NCBI RefSeq assembly: GCF_963678635.1
Contig: NC_087065.1
Span: 30,382,252 to 30,446,251, forward strand
Direction of reading: 5' to 3'
Source of the DNA: Symsagittifera roscoffensis
Taxonomy: Eukaryota > Xenacoelomorpha > Acoela > Convolutidae
DNA length: 64,000 nt
The notes below the pieces were generated by a model. The model did no database searches. It worked only from the letters and a program-made list of their open reading frames with translations, and was not told where the DNA came from. The translations under genes and the position numbers were made by a program. Positions 54,890 to 64,000 of the stretch are shown piece after piece. Every line of letters begins with the position of its first letter. Position 1 is the stretch's first letter.

Positions 54890-57438
54890 CACCTTCTTAT
54901 TCTCATTTTTCCCGATCCAAACCAAAATCCCTCTCCTCGCACAGGACCTCAGGATTTATTAGTAACACACTACGATTGTGAAGAAAACGAACAGAAAACA
55001 CTACACAAATATGCTATAAATCAAGTGACACAATGTGAATCCGAACCACAAGCTATAGAAACAACAAATGTAATAGCTACACTATAATCGAAAGCCCGAG
55101 CAACAACTCTAACAGGATACAAATTTACAGCAACATTTTCCGAAAAGAAATTACATTGTTCACAAGTTTCAAACGGAAATAAAAATAGGTTGAGCCACGA
55201 ATTTTTCTACGAAAGTAATATCGAAAGATTACTACATTTCAGCCCTCAAGATTATAAAATCGAGCTAAAGCGACCAAACCTAACACCAAACGAAGGCACA
55301 AACAGAAAACTTGTAAATTTTCAAGTTTTCTCAGACGTAGCACATCAAGCAGAGCTTGAAAAACATCTAGGTCACATAAGACTAGATACAAAATTCCCCG
55401 TCCATGGAGCACACGGAAGATCAACATACGATCTTCATGAAAAACAGTGGATACCACACATAGGAATAAATAATCCCTCAAATTGCAAAACAGACACAAA
55501 AAAAGGATACGCAGAGATAATATTTTTGATTGGAATATACAACTTGAAAAAGTACAACTTACACGCGAGTTAAAAGACGATACAATTCTTTACCAAGGAA
55601 TTCGACTCCCTTGCAAAAATGACCAAGGATATTGCGATCCTACAACACGCACACAAGCAACCATTGTATGGTTTCCCGAAGAAACCTGTACAGTTTTTCA
55701 TGAAGCAAAAATACACGCTAGAATGATTAAATTTCACCAAAAACATGTTATCGAATAAATTCCATATGAAGATGTAAGCCCTGACCAAATCAGAACTACA
55801 AATCATAAATTTAGAAACATCCACAAAATAGAAAATAAAAATAACACTATTTCAATTATACCCAGAAACAGAACTTGCATGTAAGTACTACAAGCCAATT
55901 TACAAAACACAATATTCAGAACTTCTCGTCGAATAAGAAAATGGTTTTGACGTGAATACACGAGGTTTAATCGAACATCTGATGGCCACATCTCGCTCAT
56001 TTACTGACGAAAATCCCTACGTTTCAGTAAAATTTCAGAAAAACACAGGAAGAATCGGTGGAAAATTAAAACTACAAGACACAGAAAGTACACACTTACA
56101 AAAAGTATCACTTATGGACAGCACACAATTTGGCTCAATTCACTCTGACTTACATTTAGATATGAAAATAGATTACACAATAAGCATAATTTTTCAAGAA
56201 ATGTCACTCTCAGAATTAGAAACACTACATCAACTATGTGAACTTGAAAGAACACAAATTCTACTGTCAATACCACTAGCAGTTCTAATAATACCATATG
56301 CAGGATATTTATTATCCAGCAATAGATCAAATTTCATTGATTATGAAGGAAACATCTTATGGTATTACACTTGTACCAAAAAAGTATCACCTTTATACGT
56401 TTTTGAACATAAACGACGTTACAAAAGAATCCCAAAACTCTACAAAAATAAAGTATATTTTGTTGATACACTTTCAAGAAGAACATATTTTTGGGATACA
56501 GCAGTCCCATGTGCATCAGAAAATAGCCACAAGGTTGTACAACTAAATCCCGATGAAGATAAATACTGCCTACTCACACCATATCTATCACTAATGCCAC
56601 CACTAAAAAAGTTTTCACCCGAAAGTATTAGAACTATAACCCGAAACCCAAATATCGATTTAGAATCGATTGGCATCTATTCCAAATCCGACATACAACA
56701 TCACATACGTACACAACAATTTCAAGAACTACTTACAAAAATGGACACTATACAACGACAATCAATGAATCAAAACTTACGTAAACTTTCAGAAAAAGCA
56801 AGATTTTCAAACATTTACGCACAAGATTACAGCGGATATTTTAAAGATTTTAAAGACCACAAGATATATCACCAATCAATATTTTTAGTTTTGTAAATTT
56901 CAAAAACGAATTTTTAGCCTTTCTAGGATGGCCATATTACATCTCAGAAAGATTGACTATATTATGCGCAATGTTTAATTTTATTGGATTTATTTTCTCT
57001 TTCTTAAAAAGAATTTATAACATACGCACAATCCGCACACAAGTAAATAGACAAGCAAGCGTAGCACGCATACTTTTTGCAGGATTTTTTGGAATATTTT
57101 CCACATCTTTAAATAAAATACATTTAGATGCAAAAAATGAAAGAATACAATACAAAATTATCAACTACACCAAATCACAGAATAACACAAACACATTACC
57201 TAGAGCACCACAACTACCAAGTTTAAATCGCAACCATCCACTATCAGTAGTACCACGAAATTTCAGGAACTTAGCACTAGTAAACATTGCAAATTCAAGA
57301 CCAAATCATATACAAAGTCCAATTCAACACATTGTAACACAACAATTTCAAAATGACGATACATATGGAGAAATAATCAAACAACTAAATAAAACAAATT
57401 TTCAATCTCAGAACAATCATTTTTTTATCTCACGATGA
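54890..57438 (+). pseudogene. env-like glycoprotein of element B, interrupted
   Basis: The start codon aligned with element A is AAG here. Frames 55190-55573, 55483-55758, 55952-56896 and 56953-57438 together cover the protein, with breaks near 55087, 55525, 55758, 55935 and 56900. The longest, 314 codons, holds MSLSELETLHQLCELE, PYAGYLLSSNRSNF, TAVPCASENS and GIYSKSDIQHHIRTQQ. A hydrophobic membrane region (FNFIGFIFSFLK ... ARILFAGFFGIFS) lies at about 56971-57110. A Pro/Asn-rich tail reaches the TGA at 57436-57438, which overlaps the ORF5 ATG. Confidence 0.7.
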
Positions 57439-59124
57439 GCCGACAAATTGGATTCCTTCACCGTTCAATTTCCCATCCAGCCAATCTCCCAAACCCATTT
57501 CCCATCATCCAACTTTTTGCTTTCCCGTCACTTGAATCGCCCCATAATAACACATCATCGGGCATGGATTCTGACTCTTACTCAGATATCACCGTTTTTA
57601 ATACAATTTCCCAATTTAATAACTCAAACATCGAAAACCCAGACAATATTGCAAACTCCGAACCCAGCCCATCATCATTTTCTCAACCCCCTTTCGACCC
57701 ATTCACTCCCAATCCAAAAATGATTCCCCCTCTACCATTTCTCATGTTTCCCAAGCAACCCCGACATACTCCCCTTTTACCAATGAACGTTCCAACAACC
57801 ATTCCCCAGAAACCACGCAAATCTCATATGAACTAAATAACTTAATAACACTACAACAAAAAATACAACACCCTCACACCCTAACCATTCATCAATTATC
57901 ATCAAATATAACATCATCAAACCCACCAACTCCTACACCCATTTCAGATTATACCCCTTCTTCAGCTCAATCCTCAACATCAACCCATTCATCATCCACT
58001 ACTAACCGTGCATATAGAACATTCAAAAGAAAATTTCCTAACCACCCGTTTTCCTCCAATCCCGGAACAGCCGGCGATTATGTAAATCACCCTGACCACA
58101 CTAATACTCCCAACTTTCTCCAAAATCCCTACCCCTCTTCCCCCAATTTACCATTAGTCATTCCAACCCTCACACTGAACAACCCCACTATGTCGATGAG
58201 CATGTACTAACCCCCACACTTCACTGGATATCATTTTTTTATTTCTCAAATCCACTTTGTGTACCACTAAATAAAACACCTCAAGACGTAGAAAAAAGAA
58301 AACTTGACCTTTTTAGACTAACTACAGCACTAACACCTAGACAATTTACACATGTAGGATATAAAAAGCTATTAAAAAATTTTCACCGCACCCCGAGTAA
58401 ATGACTATTTCATCAAATATTATGACCACAATATCACCAGACCTAACCAAGATCAATTTCTCGACCGAGATAAGTTCGCTAACCCGCAACTAACTGAAAA
58501 AATTTTCATCCGAACACCCTACATCTTTACACTAAGCTACCAGATAAAAAACACGACCACATCATTTCCGAAGCTCTAATCGACATCCAAGCTTATGAAT
58601 CATTTTACGATAAATTTGAAACCTTTTCACTAACCTTTCACTTCCTCACTCCAAAAGAACGAGATCTGCACTGTTCACACGACATAATGTTGATAACTAA
58701 ACAAACATTTTACTTACACTTATTATAGATTCATTCAAAATCACTTTAATTTGCACACAACATCACGGCAACCCCACCATCGTTTTCAGTTTATTAATTC
58801 TAAATACACATCACCATTTTCCTAAATTTCACCTACTGCATTAAAAAAATTAGCTTCCAAGGCATCCTAAGAAATTACGACCCAATAACCCAAATGTTTG
58901 ACTTCAATCACAATACTAAATATAATCACAAGCTTTTTAAGCTCATCCAGCCCACCAATTACGAGTTTTCCATTGGCACTGAAGAACTAAACATCATAAA
59001 AGCACTTGAATTGCTTTGGCTACTGCTCGAAACTAAAAACATCATTCGCATATTAGCAAAATTACTAACCACATCAGATTCAATACACGATATCTTCCCT
59101 CATGGCTTCTTCTCCGATGACTAG
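57435..59124 (+). pseudogene. ORF5 of element B
   Basis: Starts at ATG 57435 in the ATGA overlap with env. Frame 57435-57836 shares MSRQIGFLHRS, ISHPANLPNP and SDSYSD-type motifs with element A and is broken by a frameshift near 57720 and a stop. The C-terminal region is recovered in several frames, ending with 58894-59124: NHNTKYNHKLFKLIQ, TEELNIIKALELLWLLLETK, HDIFPHGFFSDD. Relative to A, about 90 nt are missing near 58900. Confidence 0.6.
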
Positions 59125-60245
59125 GTGGGTATGAACTAAATAGTTTGACACTAATAAATTCAAAACCAACTAACTATTTCTTATTAAATGTTTTTTCATT
59201 AGTCTTTAGATCATCATCATCATCTACAAACAGAAAACAGAAATAAAAAATTGCAACTTTTTTTTTTATAAATTATAAACTTTTAAAATTGCAAACTCTT
59301 TTATAAATGATAAACTTCTGTTAACAAACCGCAATAAATGATGCAGAAACATTTCTTCTCCAAAGCAGTAAGTTCATCTATAAATGTTTTCCCCGATGTA
59401 CTAAATCTAAATACACGGAAAATAATTTAATACTTTCAATCCTCAAAAACAATAAATTTAATATTTTCAGCAGTAAATCTATACAATTGTTAGCAGTACT
59501 AACTTTTTCAAGAATCAATTGCACGCATATTCTATCTACGCTCGCACAGCACACAACGCGCTAGAACACACGCTTTGCGAGGCACTCCTTATTTTCGATA
59601 AGAGGTACTCAAGTGTGAGTAACTCTTTTAAAATAACTGAACTAAAAATAAGAAGCTTTTGCGATAAAAACTAATAAAAAATCATAACTAAAAAGAAGGA
59701 CTAACTAAACATTCATTTATGTAAATTATATATTGCAGTAATATAGATCATACACAATCACGAAGTTGAGCAACAGGCAGCTAAGACGAACTAATGACAC
59801 ATAACCCACAGAACGGCTGAACACAACCGATATGCCGCTCACAACCCCAACTCAAAAGATTTGAAGTGCGACTTGACTCCGAAGCAAAGTACTTCATTGA
59901 AACAGACCAATGACCACCTCGATATTCAAAAATACATACAGATCCGAGTTACAGTGCATTCCCTCCAAACTCGAGCTTCACGCCATTCCCAATTCAGATC
60001 GAATTACAGTTCTCCACACCGATCAAGAACATATGATCATAACAAACCATTTTGAAATCAGATTGACTTTGTTGACGGTCTCGGTCATCGTTGAATGGCA
60101 AAATGATATCAACAGTTCCAGCTTCCTGGAGCTTTCTCCACCAAGAACGGAATAGAAATGATGCTCGCGAAGTACGAATGACAATCATCCATCCTCCATT
60201 ACAGAAAGAAGTCAAAGGAACAAAACTCTGTAAACCCCGGATGGG
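59125..60245 (+). other. 3' non-coding region of element B
   Basis: About 1.1 kb, matching element A in its second half, including GATAAGAGGTACTCAAG (about 59608), CCGATATGCCGCTCACAA (about 59828) and AAACTCTGTAAACCCCGGATGGG immediately before the LTR. No conserved frame. Confidence 0.6.
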
Positions 60246-60623
60246 TGGAACTTGATCCAAACTACATATTAATATTGGTTAAAAATTAGATATTTTATCC
60301 CTATAAAATATTAAATACTAACCAATCACACTCCATCTAACTAACAACCCACTTATTTGTAAAGAGCTGAAATAAATTGTACTTTCAGCACCAGAGCATT
60401 CTGAATTTAACTTACAATTTAGTTGCCTTTTCCAAGAGACCGACTCGTAACAGACCAGTATATTCTAGATCTTTTGAGCTTAGGGGATATAAGAGTAAGT
60501 TTAAGATTGGTCTTAGACTAAGAAATTGCACGAATCTATCCGGCCGAAAATAAGATAGCACGAAGAGCAGACGGTGTACCCTATCTGAAATTACTTTATG
60601 AGTTGGAGATCAATCCCAACTCA
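60246..60623 (+). repeat. 3' LTR of element B
   Basis: 378 bp from TGGAACTTGATCC to CCCAACTCA, followed by the duplication ATAC (60624-60627). CTATAAAATATT is retained near 60300. Confidence 0.9.
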
Positions 60624-60627
60624 ATAC

Positions 60628-61584
60628 TCGAAACTTGTTATCTTGTTGCGATTAAGCTGTAAACTGATTCCAAAAATTTACTTTCTCTAAATTAACAGAA
60701 ATATATATTTAAAATCTTGGCTGCCCATCTGGAGAAATTTGGATAAATGTTGTTACAAAAATTAATATATTAAAAAACTGAATAAATCTGAGTTTTGTTT
60801 CAGATTTTTAACGTTCCAGCTAGCAGCTGTAATAACTACAAAGTAATGTAACTTTTGTCTAGTAAAAGGTTTTGCATGTCATCATTGCGTGACCAAAAAC
60901 CCTGTCCTGTGCCGAGGTTCAATTTAGCGCAGGGTGGCATGCAAAACTTCAAAGCCTCAAAGCTAAAACTGTTGCGCAAAGTCCAAAACTTATAAGAGTT
61001 ACAATTATATCAAATAATTTTGTTAGGTTCAATTTCAAAAACGGGGCGAAAATTGTGATAGTGCAAAAAACGGTCGAAAAAATATCTGCTCAGGAAAAAA
61101 TTTCAATCTCAATTATTCCTTTCTAAAAAGTCGATGTTTAAAGTTTGGATGGTGGCACAATTTTTGAAAGAAAATCCACACAAAATTTGGCAATCTATCT
61201 TGAAAAAAAGGCTTTTTCACTGGAGCTAAATCACATTTCTTTAAATGTTGTGCTTTGTTGTTGTGAATCAGCACTATACGATTCACCTATAAAACCTACA
61301 GTTTAGTTTACCGTTCATTAGGTTCAAAAATGAAGCATAATCGAAAAATTTTTCTTATCGGTCGTAAAAAGTCGCAAAACTCTTTTTTCCATTCTTTTTT
61401 TGGATCTTGCAAAGTTGCGCACAATTAGTTGGTCGCATAAAGACTCGACATACGCATTTTGAGTCGGGACGGTTGCAACATACCCATTTTGAGCCGCGAG
61501 GGTTGTGGTGTAAAAGGCGGACTTTGGCCTGGGTGCGACAATAGGGCTGAGTTTTGACAAACTGCACATGGTTAAACTTTGCAG
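60628..61584. other. Right end of kinase intron 2
   Basis: No gene. Near 61440-61510 the phrase CATACGCATTTTGAGTCGGGACGGTTG is followed by a diverged repeat of itself (CATACCCATTTTGAGCCGCGAGGGTTG). The intron ends in TTAAACTTTGCAG (AG at 61583-61584). Confidence 0.5.
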
Positions 61585-61865
61585 GTATCTTACCGTGGCA
61601 AGGCCTGAAACCAGATCCTAAAAAAGAGAGATACGAGAAGATAGCAGAGAAGAAGATTTCGACACCCATCACAGTTCTATGTGCGGGACTCCCTATTGAG
61701 TTCCAGATGCTGCTGTCATACGCCAAGAACCTCACTTATTACGAGAAGCCCAATTACGCTTACTGTAGAGTACTGCTCAGGGTGCTAGCCAGGGCCGTGG
61801 GGGTTTGCTTTGACTGGCGCTACGACTGGGCATATGTGGCTCAAGGAAATAGAGGGAGGAGTTAG
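61585..61865 (+). CDS. Casein kinase 1-family protein kinase, exon 3 (terminal)
   Basis: Completes Gly222 and encodes residues 223-314: ILPWQGLK (CK1 hallmark LPWQGLK), ERYEKIAEKKISTPITVLC, LPIEFQMLLSYAKNL, the Tyr-rich YEKPNYAYCRVLLRVL and the terminal DWRYDWAY block, equivalent to the YDYTFDW end of CK1 kinase domains. The stop TAG is at 61863-61865. With exons 1 and 2 it gives an uninterrupted 314-residue kinase, just the catalytic domain with almost no tail. AATAAA follows at 61991-61996. Despite 27.7 kb of intron, 15.9 kb of it downstream of the C-run region alone, the frame is intact, so the gene is probably functional. Confidence 0.92.
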
Positions 61866-61990
61866 ATGGTTCCACAAAATTCAAAAAGCTCAAAATATGT
61901 CGAAACCTTCTGAAAAAGTTAAACATAATTTCAAAAAATTTAACAAGTATACATATAAAAAGCCGTTCTGCCAAAATGCAACCAAGTTAC

Positions 61991-61996
61991 AATAAA
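61991..61996 (+). terminator. Polyadenylation signal of the kinase gene
   Basis: AATAAA 126 nt after the stop codon, followed by a T/G-rich stretch (TTTTGTTTGCT near 62008). Confidence 0.6.
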
Positions 61997-62211
61997 ATAT
62001 TTCAAAGTTTTGTTTGCTCAAAATGTGACTTAACTTAACTTTTCTTGGTGTCAGATGATCAGCCGACTTAAGACAAATACGTTAAGCTGTCTCGTGGCAG
62101 TAGCAATGAACTTGCTTCGGTTTAATCAGATAGTTTTATTGATCACCACGATCAGTGCATCTAATATCAAAGTTTGACAAATCTCCAATATGTTATTCTC
62201 AACCTAGTTTT

Positions 62212-62227
62212 TGTTACTGTTCTGCAG
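62212..62227 (+). promoter_or_regulatory. Splice-acceptor-like site just upstream of the alpha-galactosidase ATG
   Basis: TTGTTACTGTTCTGCAG, with AG at 62226-62227, 31 nt before the ATG and about 230 nt after the kinase poly(A) signal. It could be an ordinary intron acceptor for a 5' untranslated exon or a trans-splice (spliced leader) acceptor. The sequence alone does not decide. Confidence 0.35.
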
Positions 62228-62258
62228 TTTGGATACAACTTGCTACAAAATAGAAACA

Positions 62259-62380
62259 ATGATCGGCCAAAGATTAGTGGTTATTCTATTCTTTTCACTG
62301 TGTTTTCAAGCAATTTTGACTTTGGACAATGGCGTGGGGATCACTCCTGCAATGGGTTTCATGGACTGGGAAAGATTCAG
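62259..62380 (+). CDS. Alpha-galactosidase / alpha-N-acetylgalactosaminidase (GH27), first coding exon
   Basis: ATG at 62259 opens a 20-residue signal peptide (LVVILFFSLCFQAILT). The mature N-terminus of animal GH27 enzymes follows: LDNGVGITPAMGFMDWERFR. The pattern LDNG...TPPMGW..WERFRC is characteristic, and Trp is replaced by Phe in MGF here. The exon ends at 62380 in phase 2 (GT at 62381), splitting the Arg codon. Further exons with the catalytic aspartates are not found before 64000, so the gene runs beyond the window or is truncated. The enzyme would remove terminal alpha-linked galactose or N-acetylgalactosamine from glycoconjugates in the lysosome. GLA and NAGA cannot be separated from this exon. 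An upstream in-frame ATG at 62211 lies before the acceptor-like site and would disrupt the signal peptide. Confidence 0.85.
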
Positions 62381-62819
62381 GTACCTTTGTTTCGGACTTG
62401 TATGCTCTAACGCTACCACTTTTGTAGAAAGTTGAATAGCCTTCAAAAAACCCAACAATTTTGAGCAGCTTGGAGCACTCTAGTTGCGGATATCCCCAGA
62501 CAAGAATTAAGCGCATGCTTTTAGTTTCATAGCTAAGTTTTGTACAGCTGTGATTCAGTATTTGCTTTTAAAATTTTTAGCTTAAATTAACTAGTCTTTA
62601 TGAGTAAGATCTTGATACGTTCATTCTCTTAGGCGGAGAGAATGCTCTCTAATTTTTAATGTTTTAATTTTGAGATTAATTCAATCGTTACCTTTGTAAT
62701 TATTTAATTGTAAATAATTAGAATTAGCTGTAACAAATGTATATTTCATCCTGGCGCAGTCAACTAGTAACTAATCAAACAAGAGAAGAATGCCCCCTTC
62801 TGGCAAAACCATACGGTAG

Positions 62820-63775
62820 ATCCACCAATTCCATGGAAAGAGCGAAGCGAAAATTTCACCAAGCGCTGATAGCGAAAAAAGGTAGATATCGAAAATCTAC
62901 CTAAAACATATTATAGATATCACCAGCAACCTCCAGCATTCGACAGTCTTACAGATACGGAAACAGAAAATTAGAAATCCCAAGCCTCTAGAGGAAAATC
63001 CGCAAAAAAAAGTGATTTGTCACCTAAGAAACAACTTCGATCAAGATCCAAACTGAACGTTTCAACGGAATGAGAATTGACAATTTGACGTAGCAGACGA
63101 ATACCTACATTCGATGCCATGCCTAGCTCTTGGAAACGAAGGGAAAAATGTTCGGGTAGATTTCATTTGAAATGTTTTGGGAAAGTTTGTCTACTGCTTT
63201 CGAAGGGAAAACAAAGTTCACAATTGAAAGACAAAATTGGAGTCTTTGGAACATTTTTGAAAAGCCTGAGTCAAAATGGCGAAAAAGTGTTCTATACCCG
63301 CCGGAGAAGAATCAACATGGAGAATTGCGTTTTTCAAAAAAGTATTGGAAAAACTTTGCCCCCTAGAAACATTGGACGTAGCATTGATAGACGAAAAAGA
63401 ATAACAAAACAAATGAGGATGACAAATAGTTTTGAATCCCATGGATTCTCTGGACACATCTAAAAATCATTTTAACGTCAAAAAAGCACTCACCCTGTAC
63501 ATCGAACAATACAATATATGTATGAAATGTGGCGTTATTTTTTAAACGCCACTTAGCAGTTTGCCCGGCAAAATATTCAACAAGTACACATTGTAAAAAC
63601 AAAGATCTTTTTTCGAGACTTCGTAAATCTTGTCGTAGAAAGATAGTCATTTTGAAACTAAAAATTAGATAAGACAGATTTCAATTCTCCCTTGGATCCA
63701 ATGGATATAGATAACGACCGTGTAACTAGAGAACTTTGTGAAGTGATCAATTTATTGTCAGAGTAATCATACCAA
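62820..63775 (+). pseudogene. Decayed polar coding sequence of unknown class, in or near alpha-galactosidase intron 1
   Basis: Several plus-strand frames give protein-like sequence in succession. They are QQPPAFDSLTDTETEN (about 62925-62970), a basic tract KKSDLSPKKQLRSRSK (about 63005-63050), the frame 63172-63366 with FTIERQNWSLWNIFEKPESKW, and PMDIDNDRVTRELCEVINL (63700-63755). Stops and frame changes separate them. The acidic-then-basic N-terminal pattern resembles a retroelement gag or a transposase leader, but no diagnostic motif is present and I do not assign a family. Confidence 0.25.
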
Positions 63776-64000
63776 TATCAATGGACAGAGTAATCAAAAC
63801 AAGTGAAAAACAATCAAAAAACATACAAGTGGTTTCAGCTAGCTTCGTTAGCTTCTTCAAGAGGAGCGGACTTCATCAATTTGAATTACATGACCCTCAA
63901 TCGGAAATTTAACTTTGGAACATTCAACCAAAGACTTGTGTTGAGGCTTCAACGTCAACGAGATCTCTCGGCAAGATCAGAAAGTCTTTATTTGTTATAA

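Larger units (their letters stand above)
43072..60623 (+). mobile_element. Element B: 17.6-kb env-bearing LTR retroelement in kinase intron 2
   Basis: LTRs at 43072-43447 and 60246-60623 are flanked by the perfect 4-bp duplication ATAC (43068-43071 and 60624-60627). Gene order is the same as in element A. Copy-specific damage: deletion of ORF1 and the ORF2 start; an insert of about 380 bp (45560-45943); tandem rearranged gag/pol-junction segments (45944-47490); loss of nearly all RT and RNase H; many stops. By eye the LTRs differ at about 9-10 percent of positions, so this insertion is older than A. It makes up about 80 percent of the 21.7-kb intron and lies in the sense orientation of the host gene. 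Confidence 0.92.

Noticed and set aside
61324-61735. Minus-strand frames opposite kinase exon 3 (81 and 126 codons)
   Set aside because: They are the reverse complement of the kinase exon and its intron and lack independent support.

Overview
The window is AT-rich nuclear DNA of an invertebrate animal. I cannot name the species. Two genuine host genes lie at the right end on the plus strand, both with GT-AG introns. One is a three-exon casein-kinase-1-type protein kinase (33238-33682, 39629-39847, 61585-61865). The other is the first coding exon of a secreted/lysosomal alpha-galactosidase or alpha-N-acetylgalactosaminidase (62259-62380), starting 394 bp after the kinase stop. A tRNA-Arg(TCG)-like sequence lies at 42706-42778. 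No bacterial features were seen.

Most of the window belongs to one family of very large, envelope-bearing Ty3/Gypsy (Metaviridae, errantivirus-like) LTR retroelements. Element A (8819-27447, plus, 18.6 kb) and element B (43072-60623, plus, 17.6 kb) each have two LTRs of about 380-410 bp (TGGAAC...AACTSA). Each is flanked by a perfect 4-bp target duplication: AAGT for A, ATAC for B. Element C (about 34262-38439, minus) is a 5' fragment with LTR, leader and gag. B lies in intron 2 of the kinase gene and C in intron 1. All copies are decayed by stops, frameshifts, deletions and, in A, a 200-bp assembly gap inside the reverse transcriptase.

The shared layout is LTR - tRNA primer site - leader of about 1.2 kb with repeated hairpin motifs - ORF1 - ORF2 - gag with zinc knuckle - Arg/Ser/Asn-rich tract - protease - RT/RNase H - integrase with GPY/F module - ORF4 (N-terminal membrane segment, proline-rich) - env-like glycoprotein - ORF5 - 3' region of 1.1-1.6 kb - LTR. 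ORF1, ORF2, ORF4 and ORF5 have no function I can recognise, yet each is conserved in at least two diverged copies. This makes the element about twice the usual Gypsy size and is the main candidate for an undescribed system. A conserved splice acceptor before ORF4 and a leader splice donor suggest a spliced ORF4-env-ORF5 mRNA.

Layout: 1-1895, satellite of about 780 bp; 3098-3582, a minus-strand coding tract of unknown identity; 4190-8660, a mosaic of three copies of a decayed mobile repeat; 8819-27447, element A; 28037-28320, 36-bp tandem repeats; 29279-31178, a 950-bp tandem duplication; 31219-31632, foldback element 1; 32380-33090, degenerate repeats ending in G-runs; 33238-61865, the kinase gene containing element C, foldback element 2 (with the tRNA-like sequence between its arms) and element B; 62259-64000, alpha-galactosidase start and a decayed unidentified coding sequence.
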